In this document: piece by piece, positions 11,419 through 23,400 of the stretch
Layout: every line of letters starts with the position of its first letter
Numbering within the stretch: position 1 is the first letter of the stretch
Origin: Acholoe squamosa
Taxonomy: Eukaryota > Annelida > Polychaeta > Phyllodocida > Polynoidae
Reading direction: 5' to 3'
DNA: 64,000 nt
Assembly: GCA_949317995.1 (NCBI GenBank)
Contig: OX439043.1
Location: forward strand, 3,650,501 to 3,714,500
Notes under the pieces: generated by a model
The model's input: the letters and a program-made list of their open reading frames with translations, nothing else
Told to the model about the DNA's origin: nothing
Database searches by the model: none
Program-made: the position numbers and the translations under genes

Positions 11419-14400
11419 GTAAGTTGGCAAAATGTCGATGAAGTACGGGAGAATTACTTTTAACTACTTGAGAGGCGTTTGACGCCTGATTTACACCAAA
11501 CGCAGAGATGTATTGGGGCGGGGCTGGGCGATAAAACAAGAAGACTTAGATCTTAGAACTGCCAACCGGTCCAGAACGATCTTGGACTCTAGTTTAGGGA
11601 TGTAAGTCTTCAGGATTTATCAGGATTTCCTGATTTCTGAAAATTTTGAATGCCATGTACTTTCCTAATACGAGTGGTAAGGAGGGCTGTTTGGAAAAAT
11701 AGAAGGCTTTTATATCAAGTAAATGTATGGCTTCCTGATTGGGGCTGTGTACAAATGACGTCATGCAGGAGGGGGTGAGGGGGGGTCGCTGCGGGGGGGG
11801 GGGAGGGGGGGTCGCTGCGGGGGGGGGGGTCCCACTTGCCATGACCAAGCATGACAAGGGGGGGAGGGGGGGTCATGGGCTGCATGGCATCATGTCATCA
11901 AGAAATCACAATATGCTTTGGTTTTGGCAAGATCAAAAACTTTTGTAAAAAGATTTGTAAAGGTAGGGAGGTTTAAAGGGGGGCTGGCATGGAAAATTAA
12001 CAACATGGGTACCGATTCAAAGAGCGATCCTAAAATCGCGGAAACCAGCGGAAAAATCGCGACGCCCTGATTGGTCAAGGTGTGATCACGTGACTTTTTA
12101 ATGCGGGCATGCATAACCATGCTAGGGCCCCTTTAATGCATTCATCTGACATAAATTTAATTACCTATAGGCCCTACATGCATGCATTCCTCAGACATCT
12201 CGCTCAATGAGTGTCACTGCCATCAATGTCAGTGTAAAATCAAGGTGATGTCCAGGCCACTATAAGGGGGAACTACTACTCTATCCTACCTATACCAATT
12301 TAACCCTTTTTGAAAAGGGTCACTGCTGCCCTCAGGATCTAAAATGATGCATCTAAAAATACCCCTGAACTGCTGCTGCCTTCATAGTATTCCACAGGCT
12401 TCTTTTTGAAAAGGTAAAGGTGTGATATTTCCCCCCCCCCCCTTGAGGTGACAAAATTATTTTGCTCCTCCCCCAATCCACCCCCTCCCGGAATCCCACT
12501 GTTGATAAATAATGAGCACTCCCCTGGAGCTTTCCACCACCCTGTTGCTATTTCCACTGAGGGGATGCTTGGGGGGATGTAAAGGGGACCTCCCCCCAAA
12601 CTTGCTCTCCACATCTTTGTCTGAATGGAACTCTATTGGACTCACCTTATTTGCAGATTCTACAGTAAAATGCTGAGCTGACTCGATTGCTTTGTAAGAT
12701 CATAAATTGGAACTATGATTGCAATCATGGTCTCCTGAGAATTTGTGATGCTTTCTGAGATTTTTTTTTCTATTAGGCCACTCACTAAATTCAGAGTGTT
12801 CTGCCTGAAACCTATTTCTAGTACACTTGTATATGGTTCAAGTTACAGATTAAATCAATACATTCAATATATCAATACATTCAAGCTCTTGAACTATATG
12901 ATCCTTAATACCGTAATCTCCCGCATACAAGGCGTAGCCCGCGTATAAGGCGCACCTAGAGTTTTGGAAAATTCTCAAAAAAATGAAAAATTCATAACTC
13001 TACTGAATGAATTTTCAAAATTCAAAAACCTATGGGTAGCTTGGGCCACCTTGGGTCCTCCTGGGCCCCATTTTGTCCCATTATCACCAAGGGGGCATGT
13101 AAGATACCAAAAGAAAGGTCTTGGTGTCCCCCTTGTGGATCCAATGAGAACTAAAACCCCCCTTATAAGACATGCCTTATACACGGGAGATTACGGTAAT
13201 AACTGTTCTCGATTTTCTCTTCGCTGACAAGTGTACAGCTTTCGCTGCAAAGAAGGCAGACTATAAACTGTATTGGACTATTGATCTAGACAGTTTTTAA
13301 GCCCTTTTTTTTCACAGGAAATACTTGTGTATGATCACTACCATAGTAATCCGTGTATAACTATAAGGCACGGAAATGGTACATCCTGCATATAGGGACC
13401 CATACATTATATAAGCTGACAGTGTTTGGCATGTTTCTCTGTTCATTTGTTGATCAGTGCTAGTTCTTTTTTCACTTTGCATGTATCTTATCCTTTATTG
13501 CAAATTAACACCCACTATATGTCCCTTTTAACCATAGGCCCTATTGAGGTTTCCCATAATACACTCTGTTCGGAGAGGGTTCCTGCTAATTACCATAAGT
13601 AGGTCAGTCATGTGACCTGGTCTGGCCAATGGCCCTGGACCGGAATTCTGCCAGCGCGTGGGTGATAATACAGCATCGCGTAACCTCAATCGGCCGTATT
13701 TTAATTTGTTTATAGCCTATAGGCCTTCACTATTCATGCACTTGGGGGGGGGTATCTCTCTGCATGACGTCATGCTGAGGGGGGGTCAAGTGTTGTATGA
13801 CGAAACATGACAAGGGGGGGAGGGGGGGTCAAAAATGGTCCAAAAATGCATGACGTCATTTGTACACAGCCCCATTTTTGCCTATGCCTGACTTACATCC
13901 CTGTAGTTGGAGTGGCAGACGGTGTGGAAACCACACACTAGAAATACCTGCCTGCAGGATCCAAGATCATTGAAGATGTATACAAGTGACAAGTCTATAG
14001 TGGCACAAACACATGGCTAGTCTGAACTAAGGGAGTGATCATTTTTTAACAACATTGAACATGGGGGGAGGCTGGTGGGTTTGAGGGGGGGGGGGTCAGA
14101 ATTATTTCAACCCCTTGAGTCTTCACTGGGGGTGTCAGAATTTTTAAATACCTCTGATGGGGGGGGTCAAAATAATTTCACCTGTTTTCAGTGGAAAACC
14201 TCGCATGTTACTAGATCTATAGGCTAAAAGGACATTCACGCGCAATTTTTGTCCCTTATGGGGGGGGTCGAAAAAATTTTACCCCCTCGAGAGGGGTGGG
14301 TCAAAAATTTTTTCGCTCGTCCACGCGCAAACCCACCAGCCCCCCCCCCCCCCCCCCCCCCGTTGTTAAAAGATGATCACTCCCTAAGTACTCACTGTCT

Positions 14401-17400
14401 GTTCCTGGAAATTGTCCCTCCTATTCACAAACATGTAGTTTTAATGTACATCAGCTTATAATGACTGAAGCATGAGATATATCCAATAAATCTGACATGT
14501 TTATCTTGAGCTTAGATATCACTACCTCAATGGCCTCCATTGTCAACATGCTGGGGTGCTACCCAGTGCTACCTGGTGTTAGCCTCCTTTTGAAACATAG
14601 CCTCATAGGGCTAACCAACCGGTACGTTCGACCCCTGGCTTTGTATCTTATGGAGTTCCGCTCTAATTAACAAGTGGGTTTACTTTAGTAAGGCCAGACC
14701 CGGACACATGTAACACAGGAAGTCATGTGACATCTGTTTGTAGCATAGGAATGGTGCACTGTGGGATACAAACAGAAGTCTGAGGCTCTGTCTCTTACAG
14801 AACAACCTGCCATGACCCATTTATGATGTCACAGACTGGTAGCCAATCCGATGACCAGGCAGGATACTCAAGTAACTAACACACGTCAGTTTAGCCAGGG
14901 GTCAAACGGACCGAACCAAAAATAGTATAGTCTCTTTGGCACTAGGTGGCTACACCTGGCTTCAAGATGGCCGACAATGTTTTGGAGTAAGGGAGGGAGG
15001 GGAGGGAGATTTGAAAATCACCTGGATTATTAATTATCACAAGTATTTCAATTGCTTTTTGTATTGTGAATCTTTGGATATACATTGAGGCAAGTGTTGG
15101 TGGAAGCATTGGACCTGACAGTAAGTACTTCTGTGAGAACTGGGCACTCTGCCAATCTGGCAGAGTAGATAGACTATCAACAGACACCTTTGGATCCTGC
15201 CTGTAAGCAGGTATTTCGGCCTAGTCTGAGACTGAGGTGAATGTTGAATGATCCAGACGTCGACCTGTAGTGTAAACCTGGATCATTCATGCTGATGTAG
15301 GGCATTTGGACGCAGTCGCAGGGGCCAGGGCAGAATGCTCTGAATGGCTCAAAAGGGTGTATGTTTGGAGAATGTACCTGGCCCTCCGCGGAGACGAATG
15401 TTGACGCCGTCGCCTCCGAATCTCCATTTCTTTTTCTTTTTCCCTTTCTTTTCTCATCTTCTTAGGGGATGGTCATTATTTATCAACAGAGAGAGTGGTG
15501 GGTTTGAGGGGGCGTTAACAGATTTTGAACCCTCTTGAGGGGGACATGACTTTTTTAGCAGAAAAGCAAGGCCAAGTGCACTACTAAAGATGAAAGAGGG
15601 GCACCAAAAGTCTCCACGCCTCTGGCGCAAGCGCGAGGGGAGGCACAACAAATTTTAACTGCTATCGTGGGGATGTGTGTAAAAACTTTCGCACGTCCAC
15701 ACGAAAAACCGCCACCCCTCCCCCTGTTGATAAATAATGGCCACTACCTTGATATTTTGGAGAAGTATTCGATTTCACAACTAACTATTTTGCCTTTATA
15801 CTGTTGGAAGACATGTATGTGAAGTTAGGGCTGGGCCAGACTAGATGTCCTATCTCTGCAAACTACCCAGATATGGAATTAGAAGTAAAGATAAGCCTAA
15901 CCTTTAGTTATGATAAATTTGTATGGGTAGCTTAAATATAAATCATTAATATTAGGCCACACCAAATAAATAAGTTGGTCTATGGATTCTGTTTTTGAAA
16001 AATATGGTGTTTTTTTTTTTTTTCTTTTAAAGAACTTTTTGTCATCCAACGGATTCCTTGCAAGAAAAGTAAGGCATGAATAAATTTGTCATTTTAAGAA
16101 AATGTTACTTGGAGGATATACACACAACCTAACATCACAAAGAGAAAACTTGCAGGAATTGAGGCCAGCAAAATCCATAGACATTTTTTTAATAGAAAAA
16201 AGAAATAGCATTTGAGAAAATATGGAGAACGTGATCGGTAGACCCAACATATTTTTTTTTTTTGTGGCCTTAGATGGCCTGTCAGGCCACAGGCTCAGGC
16301 ACGTGTGAAACTGCCATCGCATTCTAAATTTGAGGGATTGGAAACCTAGAGTCTTGCGCTGAGAGACAAGAAAAAATCAAAACTACCGTAATCTCCCGCG
16401 TATAAAGTGCATCTTATACGCCAAACAAAATGCTGCTGAGTCTTATACGTGGGAGGGACATTGCCTTGAGTTTGGGGTGCGCCTTATAGGGGGGGGGGTA
16501 ATTTTACTATAGAACAGTACTAAATTAACAAAAATCTGCCCTTAGAGGTGCGCCTTATACATGGAATTGCATTCTCTTAGTTGGGGAAGTGCCTTATACG
16601 CGAGCTGCGCCTTATACGCGGGAGATTACGGTAAGAAAAGAATTTCCACCCTCAATAAAAAAAAAAATTCCATCTGGCCTGTGGACAGAAAATGAAGTTT
16701 TAAGGGGGGGGTAGTGAAATACCGTAAATTCTGTCATATAAGCCACGGCCAGTACCAGAATCCAAATAAAATTAGGCTTTTAGGAATGGCCCAAAGTCTA
16801 GGTGCGACGAGGGTATTTTACACTATAAGGCTTTAAAAAAAAATTGTGTTCAGGTAACGCTACCTACCGTAATCTCCCGCGTAGAAGATGCGTTGCGTGT
16901 ATAAGACGCACCCCAAACTTAGCAATTGCATTTTCGCGTATAAGACGCACATTTTAAGGCTCAATTTTGTAAATCCAGTACTGTTCTATAGTAAAATTAC
17001 CCCTCGTATAAGATGCACCCCCAACTTGAAGAAATCCTATAAGACGCACAATGCAATTGTTTGGCCTAGAGGACGCGTCTTACATGCGGGAGATTACGGT
17101 ACCCTAAGTTTTTGGCCCTACCCTAACTTTTTTTTTGCCATTTTGAGGGAAAATCTGATATTTTGGCACTTATCGAGACATTGAAGTTTCTTTTCATGAT
17201 CTCACGCGTCAAATTTTCGTTGCATAGGCTCGAAAATTTACAGCCGGAATAAAAAAATTCTCAAAAAAGAAATACCTACCTACCTACCCTAATTTTTTTT
17301 TCAACCCCGTTACCTGAACACAACAATTTTTTTAGGCCTAAAACGGTACCTAAATGCTAATTTTTCAATCCCTATGTGAGGTTTATAACTTTCTCTCAAA

Positions 17401-20400
17401 CTCAGGGTGCGGCTTATACGAGGGTGCGGCTTATACGAGAGAATTTACGGTACTCATTACAGCCATGGTTTTAATATCATCAAACCGTTATATCTGGACG
17501 ATAACCTCTTCTCTATCTTTAATACAGAAATCAGCCTTAGGCCATGGGAAGTCAGGTCACAGTTTACCGTCCGAGCCATTTGGAAAAGTGATGAGGCTTT
17601 TTTTCATTATTCATTATTTTCCATTGCGAACTGTATACCGCGAGTTAAAGACGTGTGTATCCATCATAGTCCTATAGTATGCATGTATTGTAAGCCATAC
17701 TGTATTAATTAAGATAATGAGTTAGAGCTAAACCCCTGTGTCTTAGTTGTGCAGGAGAGTGCAAGGATTTTAAATCTTTTGGAATCATGTTGATATCTCA
17801 ATTCGTTCTCACAGAATTGCAGAATAAGTATCTAGAAATCTGACATTTTTGTCCTAGGTATTCAGGCAATTTGTTGTGACCTTCTGGATCCCAATAATGG
17901 GCTAATTAGCCATAATAAATGAAGAAATGAAAGGGAGGTAAGTTAGTAAAATGTAAATTCAATTGGAATGAACCACAATATCAGCATGAAATAAAAAGCT
18001 CTCTGACCCGGATGTTTACCTGTACGAAATTTTTCCTTGACCTAATTTTCCTGTGACCTATATATATATGACCTACATTAGTTCATGACCTAGATTCTGA
18101 TATGATCAAATATATAGGAACAGACGCTGTAAAATATGAAGAAGTAGACATTTTGATAACCTAACCACTGGTATTTGACCCTAACATTAATATATAATGG
18201 GTTTCCTATTGACCTAGTTTCAGGCCACCCTATATGTTTGACCAACATTAGCTCATGACCTAGATTTTGATGACACGATCAAATAATTTTTTCCTGTGTG
18301 GTAGCAAGTTCACATGGTTGGGAAATTGTAAAAAATCAGTTAATTGCTCCCAAAGTCAGGGAGCCTGTAAAACAAGTTTATCTTAGCAGGTATTGTAAGT
18401 GTCTCACCTGTATGATGTACATGGGTCATGCAGTGACGGTTTTAAAACTGCCAAATCACCATTGCGCACCTTTACACAGGAAAATGTGATTTTTCGAATT
18501 TCTTTTGCAGTCACCAGCTGTACTATTCAGTCCACATGCACAAACTAGACCTTATATGAAACGCCATGAAACATACTATTACTTTCTTTTTAGTTTCATT
18601 CTACATTTTTATTTTGGACAACTTGATTTAGATGACCTTTTCAGTCATCCACTTCAGAAATCTACAAAAATGTCTAGAAATGCACCAATTTCCCTGAAAA
18701 ATTTTCATATAGGTAAAATAAGTCATGAAATACCAAAATAACTTCTTATATGTGTTCATTTATTCTTTGTTCTGTAAGAATATGCCAATTTCAGTGCAGT
18801 TTAATTCCCATAAAATTTTATGAATCAAGATTTCGATGTAAAACGATCATTGGCATTATTTCAACAACAAATAATTTAATTTTTTTTTTTTTTTTAAATA
18901 ATGAATTTTTTTCAAATAATGAAAATTTTCATGCGGCCTCTTTAGAGCCATGCGGGCGGTGGACGGTAAACTGTAACCTGAGTTCCCATGGCCTTATTCA
19001 TGAGGTATTAAAGTCCCATGTTGTCTATATCAGTATGGGGCCTATACATGGGTAAAAATCGACACAGGGGGTTTAAAAATCGATGGACAGAAAGTTATGA
19101 AATTTAAAATTTGACACACTAAATATTCTAGATACCCATGTTATGTACATGTATAGGCACAATATGTAATAGTGTAGTTAGGCACTGAAATACCTCCAGT
19201 GTGTGAGTCTGCTGCAGTAGAGGTGTGAAACTGTGATAAAGCTGAAACTGGGTAGTGTTAAACTCTTCTTTCTTTGCAAGCTTATTCTGAAACTATTTAC
19301 TGGTGGATCTTTACAAACAAGGGCTCATTTTAACAGGCTTGGCTAGACATTTAAAATGAATATTTTTTGTACAAGGTTGAATGCAGGGAATTTTGCCTTT
19401 GACCCCACTGAAGTTCAACCAAAAGTTTAGAACCATTTTATGATGAGAAGATCACTGAGCACCTAAAAATAAATGGTTCCCACCTGTTCTTTGGATAAAA
19501 ATAATCTAGAAAATGTCTAGCTTTTCTTTTTCTAAAGGGCTGCAATATGTTTGACAGACCCTGCCAATTTTTTGGGCGAGATTATCTCTGGACACTTGTC
19601 CCAACCTCCCCCATGTTGGGCACTTACCTATCAATTAAGACCTTATTGTATGCATTTTATATGGTGAGAAATTGATAGCTGTGATAAAAATAAGTGGTTT
19701 TGCTTTTTAAATGAAGTTTTTATGACAATTTAAATGGAAGTTATGATCATTCAAACATCCTGAGTCAAAGACGCTATTCTGCTGTGGTTCTGTCAGAGCA
19801 CACAGATCAAGGGAAAAGATGACATCTAAAATTTGCTTTTACATTGTTTGTTTAAAATAAAATGTATCATTATTCACATTCTTGGGGGTATATCTTGCTT
19901 ATCTGAAAAGAAAATTGCCCAAAATAATCATTTTAGTGAACTAGACTACCTTAGATTCATCTTGCTTGATCACAAAATTGGATCAAAATTAAACTCTTAA
20001 CTACCGTAATCTCCCGCGTAGAAGGCGCGTCTTCTACGCCAAACAAAATGCTGCTGGGTCTTATACGCGGGAGGTAAATTGCCTTGAGTTTGGGGTGCGC
20101 CTTATACGTGGGTTTTTCTGACTTTCAATTGGGAAAACACCCCAAAATAAGGCCAACCATGCGCCAATGACAGCTTGAACTCATAGCGCCAGCAGCGCGG
20201 CAGACCAGTAGGTGTCAACGGGCTCGGCGGGTTCAAGCCGACCGTGTGCCGATGACAGCTTGAACTCATATAGCCAGCACCGCGGCAGACCGGTCAGTGT
20301 ACAGGCGCTCGGCGGGCATTACGCCGACCGTGTGCCGATGACAGCTTGAACTCATATAGCCAGCAGCGCGGCAGACCGGTCGGTGTCGATGCGCTCGCCG

Positions 20401-23400
20401 GGGATAAGGCCCACCATACGCCGATGACAGCTTGAACTCAGATAGCCAGCAGTGCGGCAGCCCGGTCGCTGTAGATTTGCTCGGCGGGGAAAACACCGAC
20501 TGTGTGCCGATGACAGCTTGAACTCAGATAGCCAGCAGCGCGGCAGCCCGGTCGCTGTAGATTTGCTCGGCTGGGAAAACACCGACCGTGTGCCGATGAC
20601 AGCTTGAACTCAGATAGCCAGCAGCGCGGCAGCCCGGTCGCTGTAGATTTGCTCGGCGGGGAAAACGCCGACCGTGTGCCGATGACAGCTTGAACTCATA
20701 GCCAGCAGCGCGGCAGCCCGGTCAGTGTACAATAGGGGGTGGGGAGGGGGGCGCCTTCTACACGAAACAGCCCCCCTGTGAGTTGGGGGGGCGCCTTATA
20801 CGCGGGTTTTCCCAGAAATCGATCCAGAAGAGGTACGTGCGTCTTCTACGTGAAAAGGCCTTCTCTGAGTTGTGGGGGCGCCTTCTACGCGAGCTGTGCC
20901 TTCTACGCGGGAGATTACGGTATGGAAGAATTCTGGGTCTGATTTGGTACCTTTGACCGGTCATAATTCCACTTTAAATTGACATAGAGACTTCATTTAA
21001 AAAGCAAATCCACTTCTTTTCTCAAGATCTATCCATTGCTCCTTAGATAAGTTTAATGGGATAAAGTCTTGAAAAACTATGTAAGTGCCTAGTGTAGTCT
21101 GTAGACTAGAGATAATTTGCAGCTGCCTAGGAGGCTAGGTGGTTTGTTGTTATCTGGGTCATTAGTTTGACAGGACTGTATTGAGCTAGATAATGATAGG
21201 CATTTTTTTCTCTCAAAAATTGTTAATCATAATTTCCTAAAAACGTCTAGGCTCTAAAAGTTAGACAATGGTAGTGGAAACCATGCTGACTGTGTTCCTG
21301 ATGTCAACAGCTTTAATTTGATACCAAATATGACTACCTTTGATAAATCTTTGTGAGTCCCAGTATCAATTTCTGCAGAAATTCTTCATTATTTTTGAAA
21401 TAATGAAATTTTTTGAAATAATGAAAATTTTCATGCGGCCACTTTAAAACCATGCGGGCGGTGGACGGTAAACTGTAACCTGACTTCCCATGGCCTTATC
21501 ACCAAACTGTTCAATCTGGACGATAACCTCTTCTTTATCTTTAATACAGAAGTCAGCCTTATCACCAAACTGTTCAATCTGAACGATAACCTCTTCTTTA
21601 TCTTTAATACAGAAGTCAGCCTTATCACCAAACTGTTCAATCTGAACGATAACCTCTTCTCTATCTTTAATACAGAAGTCAGCCTTATCACCAAACTGTT
21701 CAATCTGAACGATAACCTCTTCTTTATCTTTAATACAGAAGTCAGCCTTATCACCAAACTGTTCTATCTGGACGATAACCTCTTCTTTATCTTTAATACA
21801 GAAGTCAGCCTTATCACCAAACTGTTCTATCTGGACGATAACCTCTTCTTTATCTTTAATACAGAAGTCCGCCTTATCACCAAACTGTTCAATCTGAACG
21901 ATAACCTCTTCTCTATCTTTAATACAGAAGTCAGCCTTATCACCAAACTGTTCTATCTGAACGATAACCTCTTCTTTATCTTTAATACAGAAGTCAGCCT
22001 TATCACCAAACCGTTCTATCTGGACGATAACCTCTTCTTCGAGCTGTTGGAACCAGAGGACATTTCATACACATATAAAATACGTCCCGCCAAAGACTTC
22101 GGGACAGCATTTGTAAGTTATTCACTCATACTATAGATATCTATATAGTAAAACCTGGCTGATATGCCTTTTTTTTTTCTTTTACACCAAAATTCAATTT
22201 TGGATCGATAAATGTTGTCCATGACTCATAGAAATTGACTTGTACTTTCCGGATTGCAGAACCAGTCGTACAGAAAAATAGAGTTAGTCCCCACCACACC
22301 CATCCACGCCTGTAGTGACATCACCAATAACATCTATGTCAACGACAACATAGCCTTTATACAGCGTGGGTAAGTACTGTAGCTGCCGGTTTTAGCGCAG
22401 CAGTATGCGCCTAATACAGCTAAGATATTTTAAGCGACCTTCGCCTTAATGTAGCATTTAAAAATTATAAATTCAAAGCATCTCTTTCCCCTGCGCTACC
22501 ATAAACTCCCGCGTATAAGACGCGTCCTCTACGCCAAACAAATGACTTGTGCGTCTTATAGGATGTACTGAAATTGGGGGTGCGTCTTATACGAGGGGTA
22601 ATTTTACTATAGAAATGTACTGAATTTACAAATATCAGCATTAAAATGTGCGTCTTATACGCAAAAATGCTTCTGCTGAGTTTGGGGTGCGTCCTATACA
22701 CGCAATGCGTCTTCTACGCGGGAGATTACAGTAGTAGTAATTGGCCTATTCACACAAGGGGCATGTTTCTATGCTTGTTTTCAGGTCTCTACAAGTGGTA
22801 GTACACGTCTGAGTAAATTTAAACCCGTAACAATTTATATAACTGTTTTCTTATGACAAGCTTCTGGAAATGCCCCAGAAATAAGGGTTTGCTCCTGAGG
22901 GCTGACCCCCCCCCCCCTCCCACTATATATGGGCCAAAACTCAGAACCTTTTTGGAATTTTGATAAAATATTTGGGGAGAGTACTTCAGATACATGACCA
23001 ATCATATATGAGTTAGAAGAAAATCTAAGATGGTCATCCGGTAAGGTTGGTTAAACTGACACGGAATAGGCCTATTGTAATAGAATATATGGTAGAAAAA
23101 CCGGCTTATGAAGTTATCACAAAGTCTACCCCTGGCTTATGACTGAGGTCGGCTCATGCAGGGTTCGTACAAGTCATGGAATGTCATCAGTAGAAAGTTG
23201 TCAGGGAAAGTCATGGATGTTCAGGAAATTTCGTCACATGTCAGGAAAAGTCAAGGAAATGAGAAAAAATGAATATTTTGAACAAAATTATTATGATATC
23301 TCACCATTATTCTCCCTCGTCCAGAGATGTTTTTTCAGTAGGGCTTTGCCCACTTCTGTCTAAAAATAGATAATTACGTCAGGAAACATTTAGATTTTTG

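Larger units (their letters stand above)
11596..13902. mobile_element. Short MITE split by a later 2.1-kb insertion
   Basis: The outer pieces are 11596-11740 and 13874-13902. Together they match the intact 174-bp copy at 33447-33620, which starts AGGGATGTA and ends TACATCCCT. The insertion at 11741-13873 breaks it cleanly. It lies in intron 1 of PRADC1. Confidence 0.75.
17540..21495. mobile_element. Harbinger-like composite insertion (3.96 kb) inside a 63-bp repeat unit
   Basis: Left end GGCCATGGGAAGTCAGGTCA and right end TGACTTCCCATGGCC are inverted repeats, extending into TTACCGTCC. The flank is CAGCC-TTA on the left and TTA-TCACC on the right, which rejoins to the intact repeat sequence CAGCCTTATCACC. 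TTA is thus the target duplication, typical of PIF/Harbinger. A second right-type end occurs inside at 18993 and is also followed by TTA, so the insertion holds one copy of about 1454 bp plus a second 3' portion, or a nested event. No transposase frame was found. Confidence 0.75.

Noticed and set aside
11594-11948. Glycine- or proline-rich frames near 11.7 kb
   Set aside because: They are translations of G runs at the end of a transposon.
17354-17712. Two overlapping plus-strand frames of about 100 aa
   Set aside because: They run from a MITE through the exon 2-like copy into the Harbinger-like end; only the short exon-like part is meaningful.
21431-21757. Minus-strand repeat protein with 21-residue units in the 63-bp array
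   Set aside because: It is antisense to the PRADC1 exon 2 array, and the period is a multiple of three by chance of the unit length.
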